Part shown: piece by piece, positions 1-7,347 of the stretch
Layout of the letters: each line of letters begins with the position of its first letter
How positions within the stretch are numbered: position 1 is the first letter of the stretch
Source of the DNA: Brevibacterium aurantiacum
GTDB taxonomy: Bacteria > Actinomycetota > Actinomycetes > Actinomycetales > Brevibacteriaceae
Assembly: GCF_007558825.1 (NCBI RefSeq)
Contig: NZ_VLTK01000004.1
Location: forward strand, 387,460-451,459
Direction: 5' to 3'
Length of the DNA stretch: 64,000 bases
Translations under genes and position numbers: made by a program
The notes under the pieces: model-generated
The model's database searches: none
What the model saw: the letters and a program-made list of their open reading frames with translations, nothing else
What the model was told of the DNA's origin: nothing

Positions 1-21
1 ACAGCACCGCCATGGAGAACG

Positions 22-765
22 ATGACCGATCGAATCCCACCCTCGAGCATGGCGCTGACTCCTGGCCAAGTGTCGAGTGTGCGAGCCCTGCGGCGCGACT
101 TCTCCAGACTGCTCATGGAACACCGCTTCGTCATCGACGAGCTGCTGACCAAGATCTCCATTCTCAGCGAAGAGTCCTCACACACGCACAGCTACAACCC
201 GATCGAGCACATCACCTCGAGGGTGAAATCACCTCGGAGTCTGCTGGAGAAGGTCAATCGCCGAGAGCTTCCACTCGACCTCGATGCGATCCGCACGAAG
301 ATCACCGACATCGCGGGCATCCGCATCACCTGCACCTTCATCGCCGACACCTATCAGGTGCTCGACATGCTGACATCGCAGAATGATGTTCGGGTCGTGG
401 AGATCAAGGACTACATCGCCCACCCGAAGCCCAACGGCTACAAGAGCCTGCATGCGATCCTCGAGGTGCCCGTGTTCCTCAGCGGCGGCCCGACCCCCGT
501 GATCTGCGAGGTCCAGATCCGCACCATCGCCATGGACTTCTGGGCCAGCCTGGAACACAAGATCCACTACAAGTTCGCAGGCGAAGTTCCCGATCGGCTC
601 GTGGAGGAACTCACTCGCGCCGCCGAGGTGGCCGGCCAGCTCGATCGCAAAATGGAACAGCTGCACACCGAGGTCCACGACTCTGAACCCGACGGCTCGA
701 CCAGCGAGGACTTCGATGACGAGGCGATGCGCACTCTGTGGGAGCTGAGCAGGCGCGAGAGCTGA
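22..765 (+). CDS. Small alarmone synthetase (RelA/SpoT domain, RelQ-like)
   Basis: A 247-residue protein made almost entirely of a RelA/SpoT (p)ppGpp synthetase domain. Family blocks are visible: RVKSPRSLLEKVNRR (ATP/GDP-binding Arg/Lys region, about 70-85), DIAGIRITCTF (about 101-111), HPKPNGYKSLHAILEVP (about 137-153, acceptor G-loop) and EVQIRTIAMDFWASLEHKIHYK (about 168-189). It lacks the HD hydrolase, TGS and ACT domains of long RSH enzymes, so by family knowledge it should synthesise pppGpp/ppGpp but not degrade it. GGAGAACG directly precedes the ATG. It converges on the DHFR-like gene downstream. The last 40 residues are acidic and low complexity. Confident at family level; its inducing signal is not visible. 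Confidence 0.9.
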   Translation: MTDRIPPSSMALTPGQVSSVRALRRDFSRLLMEHRFVIDELLTKISILSEESSHTHSYNPIEHITSRVKSPRSLLEKVNRRELPLDLDAIRTKITDIAGIRITCTFIADTYQVLDMLTSQNDVRVVEIKDYIAHPKPNGYKSLHAILEVPVFLSGGPTPVICEVQIRTIAMDFWASLEHKIHYKFAGEVPDRLVEELTRAAEVAGQLDRKMEQLHTEVHDSEPDGSTSEDFDDEAMRTLWELSRRES

Positions 766-783
766 GGCCTGAGGCTCCGAGGC

Positions 784-1347
784 CTACGGCTGCTTCGGGC
801 GAAATCTGCGAAACCACGCGTCTTTGTTGGCTTCGTCCTCTGCGATGAGCTCCCAATAGACGCGCCTGCCGCCTGGGACGTCGAAGATACGCGTGCCGTC
901 GCCGAGGAAGATGGGCGCGACGAAGACCTGCATCTCGTCGATGAGGTCGACCTCGAGCGCCTGCCGACCGATGTCGGCGCTGATGATCTGGATGTCACGA
1001 TCACCGGCGAGGGCCCGGGCCCGATCGACCACCTCGGCGATTGAGCAATTCACGGCTGTGATCGTCGTGTCCTGCGCGAGCTCCTCGGGACGATGGGTGA
1101 GGATGAACTCGGTGCCTTCCCACGCTCCGCCGTAGGCTTCGGAGGTCATTTCGTCGCGCTCGGCCGCCTGTGCCTTGGCCGCGTCGTAACCGCGGCGTCC
1201 GGAGATGATGACGGCAACCTGTGATGCGAGGTCCTCGACGGTGCCGTCTGAGAGCGAACCGAGCCCAGCTATCCAGGACATGTCGTGATTCGGGCCGGTG
1301 ATGAACCCGTCGAGTGAACTCGTGAAACCCCACGTGACTCGTGCCAT
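784..1347 (-). CDS. Dihydrofolate reductase family protein (RibD C-terminal type)
   Basis: A 187-residue protein of the RibD-C/DHFR-like fold: N-terminus MARVTWGFTSSLDGFITGPN, then ISGRRGYDAAKAQ, TEFILTHRPEE and a C-terminal VAPIFLGDGTRIFD block, all typical of the small 'dihydrofolate reductase family' NADPH-binding reductases. I start it at the inner ATG (1347) because AAGGAGGAGCG lies just upstream; the reading frame could extend to 1383 but has no ribosome site there. The substrate is unknown: the family includes riboflavin pathway reductases, but most lone members are uncharacterised. An inverted repeat at 1367-1387 lies 20 bp upstream of the start and may be an operator. Confidence 0.85.
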   Translation of the reverse strand: MARVTWGFTSSLDGFITGPNHDMSWIAGLGSLSDGTVEDLASQVAVIISGRRGYDAAKAQAAERDEMTSEAYGGAWEGTEFILTHRPEELAQDTTITAVNCSIAEVVDRARALAGDRDIQIISADIGRQALEVDLIDEMQVFVAPIFLGDGTRIFDVPGGRRVYWELIAEDEANKDAWFRRFRPKQP

Positions 1348-1366
1348 CGCTCCTCCTTGAGCAGAA

Positions 1367-1387
1367 GTGATTGCGTTTGACAATCAC
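1367..1387. promoter_or_regulatory. Inverted repeat upstream of DHFR-like gene (possible operator)
   Basis: Perfect 7-bp arms gtgattg / caatcac separated by 7 bp (1374-1380), 20 bp upstream of the DHFR-like start. Size and spacing fit a dimeric repressor site. No regulator gene is adjacent, so this is only a candidate. Confidence 0.4.
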
Positions 1388-1403
1388 TTTCTTCCCATTG
1401 AAC

Positions 1404-1421
1404 CACTGCCGTCCGGCAGTG
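1404..1421. promoter_or_regulatory. Perfect palindrome between DHFR-like gene and SDR
   Basis: cactgccg-tc-cggcagtg, 8-bp arms with a 2-bp centre, in the divergent region between the DHFR-like gene and the SDR that starts at 1540. It could be an operator or a small RNA hairpin. With the repeat at 1367-1387, this 192-bp region carries two distinct dyads. Confidence 0.4.
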
Positions 1422-1539
1422 ACAAGGGAAGAAGCAGAAGACGTGACCGAGCAGACGGAATTTCGGCGCCCTGAGGTTCGTTGCACCAGGTGAGGGCCAC
1501 AGAGCATGGCTCATCGAAGAACGGAAGAAGGTCATCGCA

Positions 1540-2298
1540 ATGGCAGATTTCACGAACAAGGTCGCGCTCGTCACCGGCGGAGGATCCGGACTCGGCGAGG
1601 CCATCAGCAAAGAACTCGCAGCCAAGGGCGCGAAGGTCGTCGTCACCGACATCAATCTCGAGGCAGCCCAGCGAGTTGTCGATGAGATCACCGGGACCGG
1701 TGGATCCGCCTCGGCGATCAAGCAGGACACGGCTGCGAAGGAAGACTCTGAGAAGGTCGTCAAGTTCGCCGTCGACACGTACGGCGGCCTCAACTATGCC
1801 GTGAATAATGCCGGCATCGGCGGCGTCCAGGTTCCCGTGGGGGAGACAGACCTCGACAATTGGGACAAGGTCATCGACATCAACCTCAACGGCGTGCTCT
1901 ACGGAATGCGATACCAGATACCGGCGATGCTCAAGGCCGGCGCCAGGGACAGCGCCATCGTCAACATGGCCTCGGTTCACGGTTCGGTCGCTGCGATCAA
2001 CAACGGTGCCTACACCGCAGCCAAGCACGGAGTCGTCGGCATCACGAAGAATGCCGCCGCAGAATATGGCGCACAGGGTCTGCGCATCAACTCCGTCGGA
2101 CCCGGCTACATCACCACGCCGCTGCTCGAAAGCAACCTCGACGCTGAGACCCTGGAGGGCCTGAAGGCCAAGCACCCGCTCGGCCGCTTGGGCACCGCCG
2201 AGGAGGTCGCCAAGGTCGTGAACTTCCTGCTCTCCGATGACGCTTCGTTCGTCACCGGCGCCTACTACCTCATCGACGGCGGCTACACAGCAGTGTGA
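1540..2298 (+). CDS. SDR family NAD(P)-dependent oxidoreductase
   Basis: A 252-residue classical short-chain dehydrogenase/reductase. Cofactor motif TGGGSGLG at about 12-19, DI acidic residue after strand 2 (VVTDINLEA) suggesting NAD(H) preference, NNAG at about 89-92, catalytic Ser in NMASVHGSVA and YTAAKHG (Tyr-x3-Lys) at about 158-164, closing with a YYLIDGGYTA end typical of the family. GAAGAAGG precedes the ATG. It overlaps the 3' end of the opposing ThDP decarboxylase subunit by 16 bp. Substrate cannot be read from sequence; the decarboxylase neighbour hints at a small oxo/hydroxy-acid pathway, but the genes are convergent rather than co-transcribed. Confidence 0.88.
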   Translation: MADFTNKVALVTGGGSGLGEAISKELAAKGAKVVVTDINLEAAQRVVDEITGTGGSASAIKQDTAAKEDSEKVVKFAVDTYGGLNYAVNNAGIGGVQVPVGETDLDNWDKVIDINLNGVLYGMRYQIPAMLKAGARDSAIVNMASVHGSVAAINNGAYTAAKHGVVGITKNAAAEYGAQGLRINSVGPGYITTPLLESNLDAETLEGLKAKHPLGRLGTAEEVAKVVNFLLSDDASFVTGAYYLIDGGYTAV

Positions 2299-2873
2299 GG
2301 TCCCATTCTCGCTGTCAGCCATGTCTGGAAACGGTGGGCGAGGACCACCGGGTCGACAAGGAGCTTGGGAATGTCGGCGGCATTGCCTGCTTCGATGCTC
2401 GCATGCAGCAGCGTCGGCCCGGTCGTCGTCAGCAGGCGATCGAATTCATCGCGCAGCTGAGATTCGTCCCCGGCTCGGCCGACCGTCCAGCCCGCGGCTT
2501 GGGCGAGTGCGCCGAGGTCGACGTGTGAGGAGTAGGTCGGCAGTCCTGCGGTCGATCCGTACACCTGATTGTCCAGCAGGACGAGAAACAGCTTTTCGGC
2601 GCCGAGGAATCCACCGGTGGGCAGCACGTTCGGGTTCATCAGCAAGGATCCGTCGCCTTCGAGACCGATGACTTTGGGCAGGTCGGAGTCCTTGGCTGCC
2701 AGGGCGAGGCCTGTGGTGATGGAACCGACGAGGCCCATCGAGTCGAGGACGTAGAAGTGGTTGTCCCGGTTCTCCACGGAGGCCAGCTCACGGCTGGTTG
2801 CCGCACATGTCACGACGACGGGCAGTTCGGCGGTGAGTTCGTTGAGGACTTCGAGTGCTTCGATGCGCTTCAT
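2283..2873 (-). CDS. ThDP-dependent decarboxylase, beta (C-terminal) subunit, sulfopyruvate/phosphonopyruvate decarboxylase type
   Basis: A 196-residue protein corresponding to the ThDP-binding half of a split 2-oxoacid decarboxylase (ComE-like). The ThDP/Mg motif is clear: GLEGDGSLLMN at about 69-79, followed by LLDNQVYGSTAGLPT. The partner half is encoded immediately upstream, with one base between its stop and this ATG, so the two are translated together. Family knowledge: paired alpha/beta subunits decarboxylate sulfopyruvate to sulfoacetaldehyde, and the fused homologue acts on phosphonopyruvate. Which substrate applies here is not visible; benzoylformate-like acids are also possible. 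The AAGGTGACC ribosome site lies inside the end of the partner gene. Confidence 0.8.
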   Translation of the reverse strand: MKRIEALEVLNELTAELPVVVTCAATSRELASVENRDNHFYVLDSMGLVGSITTGLALAAKDSDLPKVIGLEGDGSLLMNPNVLPTGGFLGAEKLFLVLLDNQVYGSTAGLPTYSSHVDLGALAQAAGWTVGRAGDESQLRDEFDRLLTTTGPTLLHASIEAGNAADIPKLLVDPVVLAHRFQTWLTARMGPHTAV

Positions 2874-2874
2874 C

Positions 2875-3429
2875 TCAGGTCACCTTCCCATCGGTGTTCC
2901 AGAATGATCCGAGGACGACGACCGGACGGTAGGTCATACGGGCGTGAACACCCGCCTCGGCGACTGTCTGCTCCCAGTCTTCAGCCGAGGATCGACGGTC
3001 GAGTTCGAGGACTTGGAGTCCTACCGTACGCAGCACCGTCGGCATGGGCTGGCTGATCGAGTGGATCATCGAGTTGTACTCCCCCGGGCCGCCACGGGTA
3101 TTGGCGAAGATGAGCAGCGGCAGGTGATAGGACATCGAGAATGTCGTCAGTGCCGTGAGGCTGTTGCCGAAGCCGTTGTCCTGCATGACGACGGCCCCGA
3201 ACTTCCCTGCCAGCGGCAGCGCCCCGAGGACTCCGATTGCCTCCTCTTCACGGGAGAGCGGCTTCACTCGCTCCGAACTTCCGGCGGTCCCACCGTCAGC
3301 GGTGACCAGATGCTCGATGATCGGGGCGATGGTGACGGATGGAATGTAGCCGATGAGGTCGACACCGGCGCCCCCGATCCCATCGGCGACGGCCTGCGCA
3401 TATGACTTCGTTGTCACAGATTTCCTCAT
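2875..3429 (-). CDS. ThDP-dependent decarboxylase, alpha (N-terminal) subunit
   Basis: A 184-residue partner of the downstream beta subunit, equivalent to the pyrimidine-binding half of ThDP decarboxylases (ComD-like). Seen: GYIPSVTIAPIIEHL at about 27-41, the SREEEAIGVLGALPLAGK block (about 59-76) holding the conserved catalytic Glu that contacts ThDP, and VVMQDNGFGNSLTAL. Its ATG overlaps the TGA of a short VOC-like remnant (ATGA), suggesting the operon formed by loss of the upstream gene body. The pair together should form an alpha/beta decarboxylase; neither half would be active alone. Confidence 0.78.
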   Translation of the reverse strand: MRKSVTTKSYAQAVADGIGGAGVDLIGYIPSVTIAPIIEHLVTADGGTAGSSERVKPLSREEEAIGVLGALPLAGKFGAVVMQDNGFGNSLTALTTFSMSYHLPLLIFANTRGGPGEYNSMIHSISQPMPTVLRTVGLQVLELDRRSSAEDWEQTVAEAGVHARMTYRPVVVLGSFWNTDGKVT

Positions 3430-3497
3430 TCCCTGTCTTCGGTGACTCGGTGTCGGGTGATGTTGATGACGTTGCCGTCGGGGTCGCGGACCTTCAT
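3426..3497 (-). pseudogene. Remnant of a VOC/glyoxalase-fold protein (C-terminal end only)
   Basis: A 23-codon frame reads MKVRDPDGNVINITRHR... and ends at a TGA overlapping the start of the ThDP alpha subunit (ATGA). V-R-D-P-D-G-N-x-I-x-I is the usual final strand of vicinal-oxygen-chelate (glyoxalase/bleomycin-resistance) proteins. The frame continues upstream a few codons but runs into the macrodomain gene's 3' end with no recognisable VOC body. I read it as the stump of a deleted gene, perhaps still translated as a short peptide coupled to the decarboxylase. Too short to be certain. Confidence 0.5.
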
Positions 3498-3507
3498 CGG
3501 ATCTTCC

Positions 3508-4041
3508 TCACCATTGGTCGTGGTCGAACACCTGGCAGAATACGCTGGTCATCGATTCGCTGAAGAGAACGAAGACCACCTCGGCGATCTGCTCCCAGCG
3601 TCCGCGTTCCCTGCCGTCGACGATGACGGCGTGGGCCGCCTCGGCGACGTCCCGGGCCGACCAACCATAGACTCCCCCGCCGATGGCAGGGAAGGCCACC
3701 GAGGCGGCACCGAGTTCCTCGGCTGCGTTGAGACTCGACTCGAAGCACGATTCGAGCACTTCGGGATCGGCTTCGCCCTGGTGCCGGTTGGGACCGACAG
3801 TGTGGATGACCCACCTGGCTTCGAGCTCGCCGGCAGGTGTTGCGACTGCCTGACCTGCGGGAAGTCCGCGCGGGTGGCTGGTTCGGCGGACCTCACGGCA
3901 GGCCTCGAGCAGTTTGGGCCCGGCTGCCTTGTGGATGGCTCCATCGACACCGCCTCCGCCGAGCAGACCTGAGTTGGCGGCGTTGACGATCGCGTCCACG
4001 GACGTCTGCGTGATGTCTCCCTCGAGTACCGTGATCTTCAT
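3508..4041 (-). CDS. Macrodomain protein (ADP-ribose binding / O-acetyl-ADP-ribose deacetylase type)
   Basis: A 177-residue single macrodomain of the MacroD/YmdB group. Key features: start KITVLEGDITQTSVDAIVNAANSGLLGGGGVDGAIHKAAG (residues 2-41; adenine-binding Asp, catalytic-loop Asn-Ala-Asn and Gly-rich loop with GVDGAIH), a THTVGP-like IHTVGPN strand and the phosphate loop FPAIGGGVYGW. Family members remove ADP-ribose from proteins or hydrolyse O-acetyl-ADP-ribose. No ribosome site precedes the ATG; a -10-like TAGACT (4048-4053, minus strand) ends 6 nt before it, so the message may be leaderless. The remnant VOC frame follows directly downstream. Confidence 0.88.
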   Translation of the reverse strand: MKITVLEGDITQTSVDAIVNAANSGLLGGGGVDGAIHKAAGPKLLEACREVRRTSHPRGLPAGQAVATPAGELEARWVIHTVGPNRHQGEADPEVLESCFESSLNAAEELGAASVAFPAIGGGVYGWSARDVAEAAHAVIVDGRERGRWEQIAEVVFVLFSESMTSVFCQVFDHDQW

Positions 4042-4152
4042 GATTCGAGTCTAGTCAGCCGGGGAGGGCTGTGACAGGGGGCGAGTGTCTGCTCGCCGCC
4101 GCCATCGCGAGCGTTCGGATGGTGCGGTCCGATTCGAGTCCGATCGCCCGAG

Positions 4153-4671
4153 TCAGGCCCTGCAGCGAAGCACCACGCCGATACCGAGGAGATTCACCCC
4201 ATATCCGTTGACTGTCATTGACGCTCCCGTCCACCCTCCGACCGGCTTAGCCTGCACGGTCATCTTGTAGCTCGGCAAAGACACCAGCGACAGCTTCGTG
4301 TCTCGGTAGGTGTACGTCGTATTCTGGGTGGAGAAGGTCTCCGTGCTCGGCGACCCCACCAAGGGAGTCCTCACCACAGTGACCGTGTAGTCGAGCTGCA
4401 GAGCGGTGGATATCTGGGGCCTGTTCCAGTCCAGCTTCAATTGGTCCCCGCCCAATCCCAGCAACACGCTGTTATCCGTGCATCTGAGATTGCTGATCGT
4501 CAACGATCCCGCTGCGAACGACCCCCTGGCCTGGTCTGAACTCTTCCACCCGGCCATCGTCGGCTTCACAGCCGACAAGGCCACCACGAGCATGACGAGT
4601 GCGAGCCCTGCGATCAGCGCCTGCAAGCGACGTTTATGCAGCGACTGGTGTCTGCGCTCAATCAGGTTCAC
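4153..4671 (-). CDS. Secreted protein with SipW-dependent-like signal, last gene of the surface-protein operon
   Basis: A 172-residue protein beginning MNLIERRHQSLHKRRLQALIAGL, a basic stretch plus hydrophobic segment (about 19-38), then MAGWKSSDQARGSFAAGSL, a loose match to the alternate SipW-type signal region (A-x-W-x-x-x-x-x-A-x-G-x-F-x-A-G) seen more strictly in the two upstream proteins. The rest is beta-rich with two cysteines (LRC near 56, C-terminal LRCRA). I start at GTG 4671, which overlaps the TGA of the signal peptidase fusion (GTGA) and follows GGAGA; the frame could extend to 4755 but that lies wholly inside the other gene. Likely a minor surface or fibre component. Function is inferred from context. 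Confidence 0.7.
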   Translation of the reverse strand: MNLIERRHQSLHKRRLQALIAGLALVMLVVALSAVKPTMAGWKSSDQARGSFAAGSLTISNLRCTDNSVLLGLGGDQLKLDWNRPQISTALQLDYTVTVVRTPLVGSPSTETFSTQNTTYTYRDTKLSLVSLPSYKMTVQAKPVGGWTGASMTVNGYGVNLLGIGVVLRCRA

Positions 4672-5993
4672 GACATTCTCCGATGACGTGCCCTGACGAC
4701 CAGTGCGGAACCAACGGCAATCAGCACAACTGCGGCCAGCAGGAGCCACTGCCATCCGTCGATTCCCGTCCGAGGGAGGTCACCGGGCACATCGGGGTCC
4801 GGGCTGTTCGGATCATCGGGGTCTCCGGGGTCGCCTGGGCCCAGCGACACTTCTTCGCCCTGACCGATTGCAGTCAGCCGCACGCCGCTGCGTTGCCCAG
4901 CGACAGCCTCGGCGTTGGCGCTCTTGGCCATTGTGACGCTCACCTGCACGCGGCGCTTCTGGTCGCTGGGCATCTCGAGAAGAGGTCGATCGTTATCGGG
5001 AGCAGCCCCGAGGTCGTTGAGTGGAATCTGCCGGATCAGGTGAGCAGCACCGCCGGGGCACTGCTGCATCGGCACGATCCGTGCGCACGTCTGCACATCG
5101 ACCACCAGTTCGGAAGCGAGTTCGTCCGAGAGTTTCCCGGAGCCGATCTCCAACTCCACCGTCCCGGGTTCGGGTGCCTCGGCCCAGACATCGACGGTCC
5201 AGGCCGCTGAGGCGCCTGGGCTGAGGTTGAGCATCTTCGATTCGTCACCCACGGCGCGCATCTGCAGGTACTGCCCGCGCACCTCGGCGGTGATGTTTGT
5301 GGTGTCGTCAGCTGCGGCGGCCAGTGGAGTCGGAGCCCCACTCGAAGTGATCGAACCACTGTTGACCGCTAACAGCACAACGACGGCAGGCAGTACGAAG
5401 GCGTGCCTCGGTGAGCGGCTAGCGCCCGCTTGGTCCGTGACGTGCGCCGAAACCTCGGCGGCTGTGGTCCTGTCCGTCTCCTCCTCGGCGAGTTCATCAA
5501 CCTCGTGCTTCTCACGTCGTGGCCAGAAGGCCCAGACGACGAGCAGGGAGGCTGCGATCGTGATGCCGCCGAGGACACAGGGGCTGCGGAACTGCTGAAT
5601 GACGGGGGCGATTCCCGGAACTGAGACCATGACCTTCCGGACGGTGTCCGCGGCATAGGGCTCGGGGTCCTTCGCCTCGTTGGCATCCCCCTTCATTTCG
5701 AAGGTGACCTGACCAGACCGGCTCTCGGTGTCGCTGATCGAGGTGACACGGTGGGTGACGGGAAGGACACCCTCGCCGCGATCGACGGTGATGATGTCGC
5801 CGACCTTCATCTCCTCTGCCGGAATCTCATGGACGAAGGAGATCGATCCGGCCTCGATGGTCGGGCTCATCGATCCCGTCTTGAACATCATGATCGACAC
5901 GTTGAAGACGAAGCTGAGGATGACGAGGACGATGCATACGAGGCCTAAGGCGGCGAGGATGTTGAGGAGCGCTCCCCCGAGCCACTTAACCAC
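4668..5993 (-). CDS. SipW-type signal peptidase I fused to an LPXTG-anchored extracellular domain
   Basis: A 441-residue protein in two parts. Residues 1-160: signal peptidase of the ER/SipW type with TM helix 8-30, catalytic Ser41 in GSMSPT, His82 in PVTHRV (Ser-His rather than Ser-Lys), KGDAN at 102-106 and a second TM at about 143-160. Residues 195-441: a further hydrophobic segment (about 197-212), a predicted beta-rich domain with DVQTCARIVPMQQCPGG, a Pro/Asp-rich stalk, LPRTG at 406-410, a TM helix and a basic tail: a standard sortase substrate end. Typical SipW enzymes stop after about 190 residues. GTG start 2 bp after the previous stop. Presumably it matures the SipW-dependent proteins of the same operon; the fused domain may be a surface anchor or assembly platform. 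Confidence 0.85.
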   Translation of the reverse strand: MVKWLGGALLNILAALGLVCIVLVILSFVFNVSIMMFKTGSMSPTIEAGSISFVHEIPAEEMKVGDIITVDRGEGVLPVTHRVTSISDTESRSGQVTFEMKGDANEAKDPEPYAADTVRKVMVSVPGIAPVIQQFRSPCVLGGITIAASLLVVWAFWPRREKHEVDELAEEETDRTTAAEVSAHVTDQAGASRSPRHAFVLPAVVVLLAVNSGSITSSGAPTPLAAAADDTTNITAEVRGQYLQMRAVGDESKMLNLSPGASAAWTVDVWAEAPEPGTVELEIGSGKLSDELASELVVDVQTCARIVPMQQCPGGAAHLIRQIPLNDLGAAPDNDRPLLEMPSDQKRRVQVSVTMAKSANAEAVAGQRSGVRLTAIGQGEEVSLGPGDPGDPDDPNSPDPDVPGDLPRTGIDGWQWLLLAAVVLIAVGSALVVRARHRRMS

Positions 5994-5995
5994 AG

Positions 5996-6727
5996 TCAGG
6001 ACCCTGCCGGAACGGACTCAGCGTCGAACGTCCACGTATGCGCGGCGCTCGTACCCTGTGCAGCACTCGGAGTGGAGATCGGCAGGACGACTTCGAAGCA
6101 GTAGGCCTGGACCGAGCCTGCCACAGAATTGACCGTCTGCTTCGATGTACTCGTGGCAGACGTCCTCAACGGCTGTTTGGAAGCACCCCCGCCGAAGACA
6201 TAGCTCGGCGAACCGGCGAATGCCGAGGCGTCGCAGGCAGAGGCGAAGGCCTCGGCAGCCGAGGGGAACGACTTCGTCACGGCGCGATATTCGAGATTTC
6301 CGGCAATAGTGCTCGAGGACCCGGCGACGCCGTTTCCTGCGACCTGGATCTGACCTTTCATCGTGGTATCGGCTGTCGTCCTCACATAGGCGGGAGCGTA
6401 GACAGTCGAGCCCGGGTACATTCCGGTGGCTTTGAAGGTCATTTCACGGCTGCTGCTCCACGTCTTGTCGACCGACAGGTCGATTTTGAACCTGCCTGCC
6501 TCGAATGACCCCGAGGCGGTCTCGGTATCGGTCCAGGCTGCCAGGGTTGCGGTGGCACCGATGCCGAAGACCAGGCCTCCCGCGAGAACCGCTTTGATTC
6601 GCCGGTTGCGCAGCGCTCGGCCATTGGGCGCATGAGCTCGGTTTTGCCGTCGACTGTCTGAACGGGGCCCTGACGAGACCCGCTCAGACGGGTTGGGGTC
6701 ACGCAGCGGACCCAAGGTGAACCTCAC
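5996..6727 (-). CDS. SipW-dependent-type secreted protein (TasA/CalY-like signal)
   Basis: A 243-residue protein with a long Arg-rich N-terminus (about 1-43) and then the alternate signal: RRIKAVLAGGLVFGIGATATLAAWTDTETASGSFEAG, i.e. hydrophobic core followed by A-A-W-T-D-x-E-x-A-x-G-x-F-x-A-G. This signature marks substrates of SipW signal peptidases such as Bacillus TasA. The mature part is Ser/Thr/Ala-rich with two cysteines (SACDAS, AYCFEV), likely a beta-sandwich. The GTG start at 6727 lacks a convincing ribosome site, and its position 14 bp after the upstream stop suggests translational coupling; a TTG at codon 5 is possible. Role: secreted fibre or matrix protein processed by the adjacent peptidase. 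Confidence 0.75.
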   Translation of the reverse strand: MRFTLGPLRDPNPSERVSSGPRSDSRRQNRAHAPNGRALRNRRIKAVLAGGLVFGIGATATLAAWTDTETASGSFEAGRFKIDLSVDKTWSSSREMTFKATGMYPGSTVYAPAYVRTTADTTMKGQIQVAGNGVAGSSSTIAGNLEYRAVTKSFPSAAEAFASACDASAFAGSPSYVFGGGASKQPLRTSATSTSKQTVNSVAGSVQAYCFEVVLPISTPSAAQGTSAAHTWTFDAESVPAGS

Positions 6728-6741
6728 GGAGACCGATCTGA

Positions 6742-7347
6742 CTATTCAGCCGAGGTCGCGGTGAACTGCCACTGGGCAGTCGCGGCCTGACCCTGTGTCA
6801 GGCTGTCATCGGCGGTGACCTGGAAGCACAGAGCGACGGGGGCACCTGCAGTGGCGTCTGCGCCGGCAGTGAGGTCAAAGCCCTGGGCGCCTGCGACAGA
6901 GCCTATGGCTGTGCCAGCAGGGACGATCGACGTGCCGGTCGCGTCCGCGCTGCAGGCGCCGGCGTTGGCGACAGCGACTATTCCGTAGGTCAGCGCCTCA
7001 GCGTTGCCGCCGTTTCCTGCAGCGCTTTCAAGAACCACGCTCGCGTCATATGAAGTGTCGCCGTCGAGCCTGAGAACGAACGGAGCTGCCACAGTGTCGC
7101 CGGGGGTGAGGTTGTCGCCGCCGTCGAGGTCGAAGGTGAGATCCGCGGCGCCCGCTGAGCTCTCGTGATCGGTGAAGTCGGTTCCGTTGGTGCTTCCCTG
7201 CACATTGAACGAACCGGCGCCGAAGGTCCCTTCGGCCCATTCGTTGTCCGTCCAGGCGGCCAGCGTCACCGCAGCTCCGACACCCAGAACGATGCCACCG
7301 GCGAGGATGGCCTTGAACTTGCGAGAACGCGTCGTGGACTGCGTCAT
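6742..7347 (-). CDS. SipW-dependent-type secreted protein, first gene of the surface operon
   Basis: A 201-residue protein with signal region SRKFKAILAGGIVLGVGAAVTLAAWTDNEWAEGTFGAG near residues 8-45, the same alternate signal as the next gene. The mature part is acidic and Gly/Ala/Thr-rich (DLTFDLDGGDNLTPGDTV, VALCFQVTADDSL), with two Cys and a likely beta-sandwich fold as in camelysin/TasA proteins. Start chosen at ATG 7347 because AAGGAGTCAGA precedes it; the frame extends upstream to 7416 without a ribosome site. It leads the order small protein, small protein, SipW-LPXTG fusion, small protein. Being first, it may be the major subunit. Confidence 0.82.
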   Translation of the reverse strand: MTQSTTRSRKFKAILAGGIVLGVGAAVTLAAWTDNEWAEGTFGAGSFNVQGSTNGTDFTDHESSAGAADLTFDLDGGDNLTPGDTVAAPFVLRLDGDTSYDASVVLESAAGNGGNAEALTYGIVAVANAGACSADATGTSIVPAGTAIGSVAGAQGFDLTAGADATAGAPVALCFQVTADDSLTQGQAATAQWQFTATSAE

